Positions 7,979 to 17,699 of a stretch of 64,000 nucleotides of DNA are shown piece by piece (position 1 is the first letter of the stretch; each line of letters opens with the position of its first letter). The stretch lies in NCBI GenBank assembly GCA_963710745.1, contig CAVQBP010000002.1, positions 301,347-365,346 on the forward strand, written 5' to 3'. Under the pieces are notes generated by a model. It was not told the DNA's origin and ran no database searches. It saw nothing but the letters and a program-made list of their open reading frames with translations. This DNA comes from CAVQBP01 sp963710745 (GTDB taxonomy: Bacteria > Bacteroidota > Ignavibacteria > Ignavibacteriales > Ignavibacteriaceae). A program made the translations under genes and the position numbers.

Positions 7979-10792
7979 ATGAATTTGAAAATTGCTGTTA
8001 TTTTTCTACTATCTATAATAACAATATTTGCACAGGATTCTGTTCAGACTTTTCTTTCATTAAGTAATACTGGTGTTGCTGAATTTCATAAAATGTTTCC
8101 TGAATATGACGGCAGAGGTACTATTATATTAATTCTTGATACCGGCGTTGATATGGGAATTGATGGTTTACAAAAAACATCTACTGGAGAAACAAAAGTA
8201 ATAGATGTAAGAGATTTTACCGGAGAAGGAGATATAAATCTTTATGATTGCGAAATTGAAGAAGAAAACGGGAAAGATTATTTTATTAACGAAGATAAAG
8301 ATCTGAAAGCTGCTGGAGCAAACAAACTTAAGTATAAAGCAGTTGATGACAAATACTATATAGGAGCATTAAAAGAGAGTGATCTGAAAAATTCCTCATC
8401 GGGTGCAGAAGATCTTAACGGGAATGGATCCGACAGCGATAAATATGTAATTGTTGCATTTCAAATAAAAGATTCAAGTAAATCTCAATGGGTAGCTTAT
8501 TTCGATACTAATGATAATGGAGACCTATCTGATGAAAAACCTATCGAAAATTATAACGAGAGATTTGATAATTTCCATATTCATAATGAAAAAGGACTTC
8601 CGCAGTTAACATTTGCAATAAATATTTTCCCTGATCAAAAAAAGATCTCACTCCATTTTGATGATGGTGCGCACGGGACAAATGTTGCAGGAATTGCAGC
8701 GGGTTATCATATAGGAGGAACATATCTGGATGGTGTTGCGCCCGGCGCCAATCTGATTAGCTTAAAAATCGGAAACAATAAATTTTCCGGAGGAGCAACA
8801 GTATCCGAAAGCATGAAAAAAGCTTTCCTATACGCAGATAAAATATCTAAAGAGAAAAACGAACCATGTATTATAAATATGAGCTTCGGCATCGGTTCTG
8901 AAATAGAAGGTAAAGCCGATATTGAATTATTTCTTGATACCCTGTTATTAAATAATCCATATCTGTATGTATGTATTTCAAATGGTAACGACGGACCGGG
9001 GATTTCAACTGCAGGGCTGCCTGCCGCATCTGGCCGGGTTTTATCATCGGGAGCTGTTTTACCCCAGGAAGTCGGCAGAGATTTATATGGAACAGAATTA
9101 AATAAAGACATCATATTCTTTTTTAGTTCCCGCGGCGGAGAAGTACCCAAACCTGACATCTGCTCCCCGGGAGCAAGTGCATCTACTGTTCCTAATTGGG
9201 CATCCAGAGACAGAATGGCCGGAACAAGCATGGCATCACCATATACCGCCGGAGTTGTATCACTTCTAATGAGCGGAATAGTTAAGGAATATCCCAAAAT
9301 TAAAATTCCATCTTTTCTGGTGTATAAAGCAATCCGAAACAGTGCAGTTAAGATGGAAGGTTATACATTACTGGATGAAGGTGCAGGATACATTAATGTA
9401 AATAATGCTTTCACTCTTCTTAAAAAATATATAGATATGGGTGAAGTAAAAAACTTCGAGTCTTATACAATTTCATCCTTTGCACCCAATATGCCGGATG
9501 GAAAAGCTCCTAATCTTTATATAAGAAACGGTTCTTATTTAACCGGGAACGAAGTTTATAATTACTTAATTAAAAGAGATAATGTTCAAAAAGAAGATAA
9601 ATTTTTCAGGATTTACAATATTAAAAGCAATAGTGACTGGCTGAAACCAATTCAGAGAAAGATTCATATAAGAAATGGTCAAACCGCTTCAGTTACTGTT
9701 AAGCTGGATAAAGATAAACTTAAAGAGCCGGGTCTATATGTCGGTAAAATTACAGGAACCAGGGATGATAATACTAATATGCCCGAATTTGAAATGTGGG
9801 CAACTGTAGTTATGCCGTACCAATTTAATTATTCAAATAATTATTCTCAGACCTGGCAGAATAAACAAATTGCTCCGGGCGCTATTGAAAGATATTTTTT
9901 AGAAGTGCCTGCAGGCGGAACTGCTATGGATGTGGCTTTATCCAATGTTAACAATGAATTCGCAAATGCATATTTCTGGTTATTTAAACCGGATGGATCA
10001 GAAATGTATTTATCTCACGGGCTTTCTTCAGGGAATGACGGAGAAGCTGTTGAAAAGAATTTTTATAATCTTGTTCCGGGTATTTACGAGCTTGATGTTG
10101 AGGGTTCTTATAGAAACGGCAGCGTTTCTAATTATAATTTGTCTGTGGAATTTTCAGGAATAGAACGACTCGGAAACGAAATTCTTGATTCAGCAAATCA
10201 AATGATAAAAGTTATCAATCTTTATAATAATAGCGATTCTTATAAATTAAGCGGACAAATTCTCGGATATCAAGATGAAATTAAAGTTGAATTAAATGAT
10301 CAGGACACCTGTTCAATTCCTTTTGTTCTAAGGAAGGATGATGCCTCTAAAGAATTTACTGTTAAATTAAGCAAAAACGATTTTGAAAAAATTACTGATT
10401 TTTCCTTAATCATTTTTGATGATAAAGGAAACGCAAAAGAAAAAGAAGCTTTATCTTACAGAGAAGGTAAGATTGAAATTGAAAACACTTTTAGTTCCGA
10501 TTCGGTCAATTTGAGATTAATGCTGATACCGGCATTTGCTAACAAACCCGGTACTATGACAATACATGTAAATGAAAAAACATTTTTTAATAATCCCGAA
10601 TCATTTATTGTAAAAGATAATAATCGGCAAACAACAACATTATATCCTGATATTGAAAAAACGCTGGATTGTGAATTTTCGGAACCATATCAGTTTATTC
10701 CTGGAAATGCATTATCTTTTGGAAAAATATATTTCGAATCGGAGTTATCAAATATAATAAAATATGAAATTCCGGTTTATTTTAATTTTTAA
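7979..10792 (+). CDS. Exported tripeptidyl-peptidase II-like subtilase (S8)
   Basis: 937 residues with an N-terminal signal peptide (1-18, ending IFAQ). The subtilisin catalytic triad is visible as D54 (LILDTGVD), H232 (DDGAHGTNVAGIAAG) and S417 (GTSMASPYTAG), with an oxyanion Asn in CISNGNDGPG. The insertion of about 175 residues between Asp and His, and the VAPGANLISLKIGN and NPYLYVCISN blocks, are typical of the tripeptidyl-peptidase II branch rather than ordinary subtilisins. The roughly 500 C-terminal residues look beta-rich. It is shorter than animal TPP II (about 1250). It probably trims oligopeptides outside the cytoplasm. Kbl follows after 9 bp, so it is cotranscribed with threonine catabolism genes. 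Confidence 0.85.
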   Translation: MNLKIAVIFLLSIITIFAQDSVQTFLSLSNTGVAEFHKMFPEYDGRGTIILILDTGVDMGIDGLQKTSTGETKVIDVRDFTGEGDINLYDCEIEEENGKDYFINEDKDLKAAGANKLKYKAVDDKYYIGALKESDLKNSSSGAEDLNGNGSDSDKYVIVAFQIKDSSKSQWVAYFDTNDNGDLSDEKPIENYNERFDNFHIHNEKGLPQLTFAINIFPDQKKISLHFDDGAHGTNVAGIAAGYHIGGTYLDGVAPGANLISLKIGNNKFSGGATVSESMKKAFLYADKISKEKNEPCIINMSFGIGSEIEGKADIELFLDTLLLNNPYLYVCISNGNDGPGISTAGLPAASGRVLSSGAVLPQEVGRDLYGTELNKDIIFFFSSRGGEVPKPDICSPGASASTVPNWASRDRMAGTSMASPYTAGVVSLLMSGIVKEYPKIKIPSFLVYKAIRNSAVKMEGYTLLDEGAGYINVNNAFTLLKKYIDMGEVKNFESYTISSFAPNMPDGKAPNLYIRNGSYLTGNEVYNYLIKRDNVQKEDKFFRIYNIKSNSDWLKPIQRKIHIRNGQTASVTVKLDKDKLKEPGLYVGKITGTRDDNTNMPEFEMWATVVMPYQFNYSNNYSQTWQNKQIAPGAIERYFLEVPAGGTAMDVALSNVNNEFANAYFWLFKPDGSEMYLSHGLSSGNDGEAVEKNFYNLVPGIYELDVEGSYRNGSVSNYNLSVEFSGIERLGNEILDSANQMIKVINLYNNSDSYKLSGQILGYQDEIKVELNDQDTCSIPFVLRKDDASKEFTVKLSKNDFEKITDFSLIIFDDKGNAKEKEALSYREGKIEIENTFSSDSVNLRLMLIPAFANKPGTMTIHVNEKTFFNNPESFIVKDNNRQTTTLYPDIEKTLDCEFSEPYQFIPGNALSFGKIYFESELSNIIKYEIPVYFNF

Positions 10793-10801
10793 GGAGGAGC
10801 T

Positions 10802-11986
10802 ATGTTCAAAGAAGAAAAAAGCTATTTGAATGGGTTGTTAAACCAGATTGAATCTGACGGACTTTTTAAGAAAGAAAGAATAATTACCAGTCCGCAGGAA
10901 GCTAATATTGAAGTTAAAGACGGCAAAAAAGTATTAAATATGTGTGCAAATAATTATCTTGGATTAGCAAATAACCCTGAAATAATTAAAGCTGCAAAGG
11001 AAAGCTATGACAAGTGGGGCTACGGTTTATCTTCCGTTAGATTTATCTGCGGTACACAGGAAATTCATAAAGAACTTGAAGGAAAGATATCTGAATTTTT
11101 AGAAACAGAAGATACCATCCTTTATACTTCTTGTTTCGATGCAAACGGAGGATTATTTGAGACTATTCTCTCCGAAGAAGATACGGTTATAAGTGATGAG
11201 TTAAATCATGCAAGCATTATAGATGGAATAAGACTGTGTAAAGCAAAACGTTTAAGATATAAAAATTCGGATATGAGTGATCTTGAAGAAAGACTAAAAG
11301 AATCACAGTCTTCCCGTTTCAGGTTAATAGCCACAGACGGGGTTTTTTCCATGGACGGCAGCATAGCAAAGTTAAAAGATATTTGCGATCTGGCTGATAA
11401 ATATAATGCTATGGTAATGATCGATGATTCACATGCCGTCGGATTTATGGGTAAACATGGAAAAGGGACTCATGAATTTAACGATGTAATCGGAAGGGTT
11501 GATATTATTACAGGAACTTTAGGAAAAGCTCTCGGCGGTGCAAGCGGCGGTTATACAAGCGGCAGGAAAGAAATAATAGATATGCTCAGGCAAAGGTCCC
11601 GTCCTTATCTTTTTTCTAATACTGTTGCTCCGAGTATTATCTCTGCATCTTTGAAAGTTTTGGAAATACTGGAAGAATCAACTCATCTCAGAGACAGACT
11701 GGAAGAGAATACAAAATATTTCAGAGAAGGAATAACCAAGGCGGGTCTTAATATAAAAGATGGAATACATCCGATCGTTCCGATAATGCTGGGCGATGCT
11801 GCTTTATCACAAAAGATGGCTTCAAGAATGCTTGAGAAAGGTGTATATGTTATCGGCTTCTTCTTCCCCGTTGTACCGAAAGGTACTGCCAGGATAAGGG
11901 TGCAAATTTCTGCTGCACATTCTAAGGAAGATCTTGATTTTGCCATTAACGCATTTAAAGAAGTTAAAGACGAATTCGGTATTTAA
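10802..11986 (+). CDS. kbl: Glycine C-acetyltransferase (2-amino-3-ketobutyrate CoA ligase)
   Basis: A 394-residue PLP enzyme of the alpha-oxoamine synthase family. It converts 2-amino-3-ketobutyrate plus CoA to glycine and acetyl-CoA, completing the Tdh pathway. It shows CANNYLGLANNPE, the PLP-contacting IDDSHAVGFMG and the Schiff-base lysine K242 in TLGKALGGASGGY. Length and the N-terminal region fit Kbl better than BioF or serine palmitoyltransferase, and tdh in the same operon supports this. The ribosome site AAGGAGG, 3-4 bases before the ATG, is among the strongest in the window. Confidence 0.92.
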   Translation: MFKEEKSYLNGLLNQIESDGLFKKERIITSPQEANIEVKDGKKVLNMCANNYLGLANNPEIIKAAKESYDKWGYGLSSVRFICGTQEIHKELEGKISEFLETEDTILYTSCFDANGGLFETILSEEDTVISDELNHASIIDGIRLCKAKRLRYKNSDMSDLEERLKESQSSRFRLIATDGVFSMDGSIAKLKDICDLADKYNAMVMIDDSHAVGFMGKHGKGTHEFNDVIGRVDIITGTLGKALGGASGGYTSGRKEIIDMLRQRSRPYLFSNTVAPSIISASLKVLEILEESTHLRDRLEENTKYFREGITKAGLNIKDGIHPIVPIMLGDAALSQKMASRMLEKGVYVIGFFFPVVPKGTARIRVQISAAHSKEDLDFAINAFKEVKDEFGI

Positions 11987-11996
11987 TTCTTAACTT

Positions 11997-12088
11997 GAGA
12001 TGACATCTTTACTATGAAGATAGTATTTGACAGATTTTAAATTTGGTTTAATAATTATAATTTTAATTTACCGTAAAGATGCCATCTC
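11997..12088. repeat. Inverted repeat, 16-bp arms, between kbl and the ABC operon
   Basis: Arm 11997-12012 (GAGATGACATCTTTAC) pairs with arm 12073-12088 with a single mismatch, across a 60-bp AT-rich loop that contains a smaller hairpin (ACTAT/ATAGT). It could be a terminator after kbl or a small mobile palindrome. The outer arm sequence (AAAGATGrCATC) also appears at 49470-49480. Confidence 0.6.
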
Positions 12089-12160
12089 TATATCCCGTAT
12101 ACTTTTTATTTACTATTTTAGAATAATATATTTTCCTGTTTAATAGGGTGAAAATCTTTT

Positions 12161-13057
12161 ATGCTGATAGTTGAAAACCTGGAAAAAGAATTTAAAAATG
12201 TAAAAGCAGTTGATAATATTTCCTTTAAAATTGAAGAGGGAAAAATATTCGGGCTGATCGGGCCGAATGGTGCAGGCAAAACAACCACTATAAGAATCGT
12301 ACTTAATATTATAAAGCCTACATCAGGATCAATCACCTTTGAAGGAAAACCTATCACGAATGAATTTTTTAATGTGATCGGTTATCTGCCTGAAGAACGC
12401 GGACTTTATAAGAAGAGTAAAGTAATAGATTCACTTCTTTATTTTGCTAAGTTAAAAAATATGTCCAAAAAGAGTGCCTTTGAAGAAGCTGATTACTGGC
12501 TGAATAAGCTTGAAGCATCTGAATACCGCGATAAAAAACTGCAGGAGCTGTCGAAAGGCAATCAGCAGAAGATCCAGTTCATTATTTCTGTTATTCATAA
12601 TCCAAAGCTGCTAATCCTGGATGAGCCTTTTACCGGATTCGATCCGATTAATCAGCAGCTAATAAAAGAAACAATTCTTTCTTTTGTTGATTCGGGAAAG
12701 ATAATAATTCTGTCAACCCATCAGATGGAAACCGCTGAGAAATTATGTTCTGATATATTTTTAATGAATAAAGGGAAGGAAGTTATAAGCGGCAGTTTAA
12801 ACCAGATTAAGAAAAGTTACGGCGGAAACAATATAAAAATTGAATACAGCGGGGACGCTTCATTTATAAAAAAACTTCCTTATGTAAAACAATTGGATAT
12901 TTACAGTAATTATGCTGAAGTTCAGCTTGCAGACGGAACTTCCCCCGGTGAATTGCTCAGAACCCTGGTAGATAAAATAAATATCAGCAGTTTCTCTGTA
13001 ATCGAACCTACCCTAAATAAGATTTTTATTGATACTGTAAAAGAAAATAAAAGCTAG
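12161..13057 (+). CDS. ABC transporter ATP-binding protein, NatA-type
   Basis: A 298-residue ATPase with Walker A GPNGAGKTT (about 35-43), signature LSKGNQQKIQF, Walker B LLILDEPFTGFDP and switch histidine STHQ. The order and C-terminal extension of about 80 residues match the NatA-type exporter subfamily (DUF4162-like tail). It powers the permease that follows 4 bp downstream, probably in efflux of sodium, drugs or peptides; the substrate cannot be read from sequence. It is the first gene of a run that continues to the 16591 epimerase with small gaps or overlaps. Confidence 0.88.
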   Translation: MLIVENLEKEFKNVKAVDNISFKIEEGKIFGLIGPNGAGKTTTIRIVLNIIKPTSGSITFEGKPITNEFFNVIGYLPEERGLYKKSKVIDSLLYFAKLKNMSKKSAFEEADYWLNKLEASEYRDKKLQELSKGNQQKIQFIISVIHNPKLLILDEPFTGFDPINQQLIKETILSFVDSGKIIILSTHQMETAEKLCSDIFLMNKGKEVISGSLNQIKKSYGGNNIKIEYSGDASFIKKLPYVKQLDIYSNYAEVQLADGTSPGELLRTLVDKINISSFSVIEPTLNKIFIDTVKENKS

Positions 13058-13061
13058 CTCT

Positions 13062-14312
13062 ATGAAAAAGATCTTCACAGTAGCCAAATGGGAATTTGTT
13101 GAAAAAGTAAAAACAAAAGCATTTGTAATTTCACTTATCCTAACGCCTGCAATAATAATTTTCTTTTCCATAGCTCCCACACTTTTATCAGGCAAAGAAT
13201 CCGACGCAATTAAAGTAATTGGTTTTGTTGATACTTCAGGTATTTATTTCAAGCCAATGGAAGAAAAACTGGCTAAATATAGTATAGAAAAAAATCAGCC
13301 TGCATATATCCTGGTTAACCTGGCGGGGAATAATAGAAACAACGAAACAGACAGCTTAAAAAAAATAGCGGATAAAGATGTCCTTAACGGAAAAGTTGAA
13401 GGATATATTTTGGTAAACAACGGAGGCACTGATTCGGTTAGTGTGGAATACAGAAGCAAATCGATTGGCAACTTCAAAGACGCCCAAAGATTTTCTGATG
13501 CATTTAATGATGCAAGAATTGAACGAAAATTAAAAGCTGAAGGAATAAGTCCGGAGATAATAGAATATATTTCCAGGAACATTGAGCTGAAACCGGTAAA
13601 GCTTGAAGAATCGGGAAAAGAAGGGAGTTCGGATTTTCTTACAACGTTCTTTACTGCTTTTATTTTTATAATGCTCTTTTTTATGATGATTATGCTTTCC
13701 GGCCAGATGCTTGTCAGGAGTCTTGTTGAAGAGAAATCAAACCGGTTGATTGAGATTATCATTTCAAGCTGTTCAGCAGATGAATTATTAACCGGCAAAA
13801 TATTCGGACTTGGAGCACTGGGCCTGTTCCAGATATTGATATGGGCTTCGATTGCGGTTTCTCTTCTCGGCGCATCTGTAATTCCTTACACTGCTTTTCA
13901 AAATATTCTTCCGATGTTTATTTATTTCCTATTGGGTTCAATATTTTTTACAGCAATCTTTGTCGGGATAGGTTCAATCGTTACAACAGAACAGGAGGCA
14001 CAGCAAATAACTACTTACCTGAGTTTTATACTGCTCCTCCCTATTGTTATGATCTTACCTTTAATGGAAAACCCGCATTCAATATTAATAAAAGTATTAT
14101 CTTATATACCGCTCACTCTTCCTACTACTATGATATTAAGGTTAAATATTACGCCTGTTCCATTTTATATTATATCAATTACCATAGTAATAATGCTGAT
14201 CTCCATTTATTTTGCTATAAAAATTGCAAGTAAAATATTCAGAATAGGAATTCTGTCTTATGGTAAAAGACCTTCATTAAAAGAGCTTGGTGAGTGGATA
14301 AGGGAGTCTTAG
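13062..14312 (+). CDS. ABC-2 type permease, NatB-like
   Basis: 416 residues: an N-terminal cytoplasmic start and membrane helix (about 22-42), an extracytoplasmic domain of about 150 residues, then a block of five or six helices from about 195 to 400. This one-helix / large loop / multi-helix order is that of NatB-type ABC-2 permeases. The conserved EEKSNRLIEIIISS segment follows the second helix and is the coupling region typical of this family. It pairs with the ATPase upstream. Confidence 0.85.
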   Translation: MKKIFTVAKWEFVEKVKTKAFVISLILTPAIIIFFSIAPTLLSGKESDAIKVIGFVDTSGIYFKPMEEKLAKYSIEKNQPAYILVNLAGNNRNNETDSLKKIADKDVLNGKVEGYILVNNGGTDSVSVEYRSKSIGNFKDAQRFSDAFNDARIERKLKAEGISPEIIEYISRNIELKPVKLEESGKEGSSDFLTTFFTAFIFIMLFFMMIMLSGQMLVRSLVEEKSNRLIEIIISSCSADELLTGKIFGLGALGLFQILIWASIAVSLLGASVIPYTAFQNILPMFIYFLLGSIFFTAIFVGIGSIVTTEQEAQQITTYLSFILLLPIVMILPLMENPHSILIKVLSYIPLTLPTTMILRLNITPVPFYIISITIVIMLISIYFAIKIASKIFRIGILSYGKRPSLKELGEWIRES

Positions 14313-14363
14313 TTATATGAAAACGGCTGCAAAGGTTCAAGCTCATATTCAAGTGCAGGATAT

Positions 14364-15323
14364 ATGTTAATCATTATCTCAACACTGGCAGCAGTAATCC
14401 CGATGATTTTGTACCTGGTTCTTATTTGGAGATTTGATATATATGAACGCGAGCCTTTCAGGCTTGTATTTCAAAGTTATCTTTGGGGAGCAGTAGGTGC
14501 AATACTTCTGGCAATGTTATTCAGCATTTTTCTTAATACCGGTCTGTCGCTATTTATTCCAAGTAAAAGATTATTAAACAGGATTGATGCTTTCTATGTT
14601 GCGCCGTTTGTCGAAGAAATAACAAAAGGTCTGTTTTTACTAATACTTGTAAACAGCAAAAAATTTGATAACGTTACTGATGGATTGGTGTACGGCGGTG
14701 CAATTGGTCTGGGATTCGGCATGACCGAAAATTTTTTATACTTCATTTCTTTCGGTAAAACTTTTCCTGAATTGTTCAACCTGATAATAATTCGAACTTT
14801 TTTTTCTGCAGTTATGCATTGTGTATCAACAGGAACATTAGGTGCATTTTTAGGTTATGCAAAGTTCAATAAAACAGTTCATAAAATTACCCTTCCGCTT
14901 ATCGGTTTAATGATTGCTATGTTTATTCATTTCGCCTGGAACTATAGTGTCAGCTACCAGTCTACAGCCGGACTCGGTTTGTTGTTTATGTTCTTTTCAA
15001 TTCTTGTTTTTGTTGGTGTTTACTGGCTTTCAATATTGAAAGAAAAGAGAATTATTTACAGCGAATTACTCTCCGAAACGGAAACCGGATTAATACCTTT
15101 CGAACATCTGGTTATATTGGACTCGTTAAAAAGAAATAAACCCGGCTGGGTTGATGAAAGCATAAGGAAATCCTATATTAAAGCTGCAACTACTTTAGCT
15201 TTTAGAAAAATTCAGCTGAAAAATTCCGGAAGCTACAGGAAAACATTTTATGAAAAGGATGTCGAATTTTATCGAGAACATATTAAAGATTTATTAAGCA
15301 AAACTATCCTGCACCAGTCATGA
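14364..15323 (+). CDS. PrsW-family intramembrane metalloprotease
   Basis: A 319-residue membrane protein with about eight helices. The diagnostic PrsW motifs are present: APFVEEITKGLFL (paired glutamates at the membrane face, about 79-80), the GFGMTENFLYF block, and MHCVSTGTLGAFLGYA and FIHFAWNY histidines that would complete the metal site. PrsW proteins of the CPBP superfamily cleave membrane substrates such as anti-sigma factors; the target here is unknown. The C-terminal 90 residues are soluble. Its stop overlaps the next gene by 4 bp. Confidence 0.82.
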   Translation: MLIIISTLAAVIPMILYLVLIWRFDIYEREPFRLVFQSYLWGAVGAILLAMLFSIFLNTGLSLFIPSKRLLNRIDAFYVAPFVEEITKGLFLLILVNSKKFDNVTDGLVYGGAIGLGFGMTENFLYFISFGKTFPELFNLIIIRTFFSAVMHCVSTGTLGAFLGYAKFNKTVHKITLPLIGLMIAMFIHFAWNYSVSYQSTAGLGLLFMFFSILVFVGVYWLSILKEKRIIYSELLSETETGLIPFEHLVILDSLKRNKPGWVDESIRKSYIKAATTLAFRKIQLKNSGSYRKTFYEKDVEFYREHIKDLLSKTILHQS

Positions 15324-16012
15324 AACATAATTCTTCAATTTACATTCTTTGCCTGCATCCCGTTTTTAATAAAGAGCTTGTTCCCCGTTTTGAATCGCTG
15401 GATAAAGAATATTCTTCTTATTTATATGAAAGTCTGCTGCTAAATCATAAAGAATTAACCGATAAACTTTCGGAAAGCTCCAATATCATTTTTTGTTTTG
15501 ATAAAAATGACAGTGAACATTTAACGGAAATTTTCAGCCAAATTGAGAATAAGGATTTTATCGATCCGGACCAGGGAAATGTATTAAAGAGTTTATCCGA
15601 AAAATATTTCATCAGGTTTAATAATAATATAGTTATGTTTTTTAATTCAATAGGAATAACACCCGATGATCTGAAAAATGCTCTTAATTTGATGTCTATT
15701 GAGGATGAAGCAATTGTTCTGGGCAGAAGTATAAATGAAAGTCTTTCGTTTTTCGGTTTTAACTCTTTCAACAAAGAAATTTTTGAAGAAACTGATTTAC
15801 TTGATCTCAATTATGATTCATTTTTAAATAGAGCTGCTAAATATGAGCATTTTATTCATGTTTTAGATAATTTTATGTTGATAAAAAATATTGAAGATTT
15901 CAAAGAGTTATATTACCGTTTGTCGAAAAAGGAGAGTTTTGCCTACTGCAGCCAGGAAATTCATGAGAGATTTACTAATTTATTTATTGAGTACAAGGAT
16001 CTCCTGAAATGA
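15320..16012 (+). CDS. Degenerate DUF2064 / GT-A-like protein (tentative)
   Basis: A 230-residue soluble protein between prsW and nadD, overlapping both by 4 bp. Its layout resembles DUF2064 (TIGR04282-type) glycosyltransferase-like proteins: an N-terminal stretch corresponding to the first helix, then a hydrophobic strand NIVMFFNS followed by GITPDDLKNALNLM and EAIVLGRS. These sit where the family has GSDxPxLtpexlxxA and VLGPxxDGGY. The metal-binding GSD is replaced by FNS and the DGGYY loop is absent, so if the relation is right it is catalytically dead. It could equally be an unrelated protein; a structure prediction would decide. Confidence 0.4.
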   Translation: MKHNSSIYILCLHPVFNKELVPRFESLDKEYSSYLYESLLLNHKELTDKLSESSNIIFCFDKNDSEHLTEIFSQIENKDFIDPDQGNVLKSLSEKYFIRFNNNIVMFFNSIGITPDDLKNALNLMSIEDEAIVLGRSINESLSFFGFNSFNKEIFEETDLLDLNYDSFLNRAAKYEHFIHVLDNFMLIKNIEDFKELYYRLSKKESFAYCSQEIHERFTNLFIEYKDLLK

Positions 16013-16587
16013 TGAAGGTCGGTTTGATGGGCGGGACGTTTGATCCGGTTCATAATGGACATTTGATAACCGCCCAGGCCGTGAGAGAAATTAGAGGTCT
16101 GGAGAAAATTGTTTTTATTCCTGCTTACATTTCTCCGCACAAAACCGGTAAGTCTTCTGCTGGAGGTAATCATAGATCAAAGATGCTGCAGCTGGCTATT
16201 GAAGGGATATCTTATTTCGAATTTTCCGACATTGAATTAAAAGCCAAATCAATTTCCTATACTGTTAAAACTCTGGAAGAATTTAAAAGTAAATATGATA
16301 ATCTGGAATTTATAATCGGCTATGATAATATTATTAATTTTAGTTCATGGAAAATGCCGGACAGAATTATTGAGCTTGCTGAATTGATAGTTCTAAGGAG
16401 ACGAACAGATGATAAGAAAATTGAAAAAGATAAATATTATAAAGCTGCTTCATACGTGAAAACACCTGTAATTGAAATAAGCAGCAGTGATATCCGGAAC
16501 AGGATTAAAGAAGGCAGACCTGTTGACTTTCTTATTCCTCCCAAAGTTAAAGAATATATTAATACTTTTAATTTATATAAGGAATAA
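16009..16587 (+). CDS. nadD: Nicotinate-nucleotide adenylyltransferase
   Basis: 192 residues with the nucleotidyltransferase motifs GGTFDPVHNGHL (about 9-20) and ISSSDIRNRIKEG near the C-terminus, as in NadD. It adenylates nicotinate mononucleotide in NAD synthesis. Length and the FIPAYISPHK segment separate it from CoaD, which is shorter. Two ATG codons in tandem overlap the previous gene's TGA, showing coupling. The next gene follows after 3 bp. Confidence 0.9.
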   Translation: MMKVGLMGGTFDPVHNGHLITAQAVREIRGLEKIVFIPAYISPHKTGKSSAGGNHRSKMLQLAIEGISYFEFSDIELKAKSISYTVKTLEEFKSKYDNLEFIIGYDNIINFSSWKMPDRIIELAELIVLRRRTDDKKIEKDKYYKAASYVKTPVIEISSSDIRNRIKEGRPVDFLIPPKVKEYINTFNLYKE

Positions 16588-16590
16588 ATT

Positions 16591-17520
16591 ATGAAAATTC
16601 TCGTTACAGGCGGAGCAGGCTTTATAGCTTCGCAAATTGCAGATGCTTTTATTGATGAAGGGCATGATGTATTTATACTGGATAATCTGTCTACTGGATT
16701 TGAAAAAAATGTCAATCCTAAAGCAGCATTTATAAAAAAGGATATCGGTGATAAAAGTCTTTCAGAATTATTTGAAAAAGAAAAATTTGATGTTGTTAAT
16801 CATCATGCTGCACAAATGGATGTACGCAGGTCCGTCGCGGATCCGGCATTTGATGCAAATACAAATATAATAGGTACAATAAATCTTCTGCAGAATTGTA
16901 TGAAGACGGGAGTGAAGAAATTCATGTTTGCTTCAACCGGCGGAGCAGTTTACGGAGAACAGGAATATTTCCCGGCTGATGAAAAGCACCCCACCTCTCC
17001 CCTTTCTCCTTACGGAATTTCAAAACTCGCTGTTGAAAAATATTTATTCTTTTATAATGCCCAGTATAAACTGAACTACACAATTCTAAGGTATGCAAAT
17101 ATATACGGACCAAGACAAAACCCGTTTGGTGAAGCCGGTGTTGTAGCGATTTTTTCAACAAAACTTTTAAAGAATGAACAACCTGTAATAAACGGAAGCG
17201 GAAAACAAACCCGTGACTATGTTTTCGTAGGAGATGTTGTAAAAGCTAATCTTACAACTCTTCATGATGAAAGAACAAACATATATAATGTCGGCACTTC
17301 AAAGGAGACAGACGTAAACGAATTATTTAATATGTTAAATGAAATAGCCGGAAGTAAAAAAGAGGAGAAGCATGGTCCGGCTGCTCCCGGTGAGCAGATG
17401 AGAAGTGTAATTACATCGGATAAGTTATTTAATTCTTTCCAATGGCGGCCGTCAACTACTTTGCAGGAAGGTCTGCAGAAGACCGCTGATTTCTTCAGGT
17501 CTTCATTAAATAATAGTTGA
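16591..17520 (+). CDS. NAD-dependent nucleotide-sugar epimerase (extended SDR)
   Basis: 309 residues with the N-terminal Rossmann motif GGAGFIAS (7-14), the acidic cofactor-selecting residue in FILDNLSTG, the serine-containing strand MFASTGGAVYGE and the catalytic YGISK (Tyr-x3-Lys). The pattern is that of UDP-glucose 4-epimerase and related enzymes; the exact sugar is not resolved. It ends the gene run from 12161, with about 180 bp of AT-rich DNA following. Confidence 0.85.
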   Translation: MKILVTGGAGFIASQIADAFIDEGHDVFILDNLSTGFEKNVNPKAAFIKKDIGDKSLSELFEKEKFDVVNHHAAQMDVRRSVADPAFDANTNIIGTINLLQNCMKTGVKKFMFASTGGAVYGEQEYFPADEKHPTSPLSPYGISKLAVEKYLFFYNAQYKLNYTILRYANIYGPRQNPFGEAGVVAIFSTKLLKNEQPVINGSGKQTRDYVFVGDVVKANLTTLHDERTNIYNVGTSKETDVNELFNMLNEIAGSKKEEKHGPAAPGEQMRSVITSDKLFNSFQWRPSTTLQEGLQKTADFFRSSLNNS

Positions 17521-17699
17521 ATAAATATTATTTAGCTAAAATTATTAAAGAATTATTCTACTTAAGAGTAGCAGTATAATATTAATATTACATTAAAATT
17601 GTTGTTACTCTCAGGGAATTTTCAGCTATTAAAATATTTTTATTTTTAACCTAAGGTTTATTATTAAAATTTATTAATTTATATTCAGGGAAACATAAT

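Noticed and set aside
8707..9297. Open frame of 196 codons on the reverse strand
   Set aside because: Antisense to the catalytic domain of the subtilase; composition is that of a shadow frame.
13295..13798. Open frame of 167 codons on the reverse strand
   Set aside because: Antisense to the ABC-2 permease with no signal of its own.
15445..15810. Open frame of 121 codons on the reverse strand
   Set aside because: Antisense to the 15320 gene, which is locked into its operon by overlaps.
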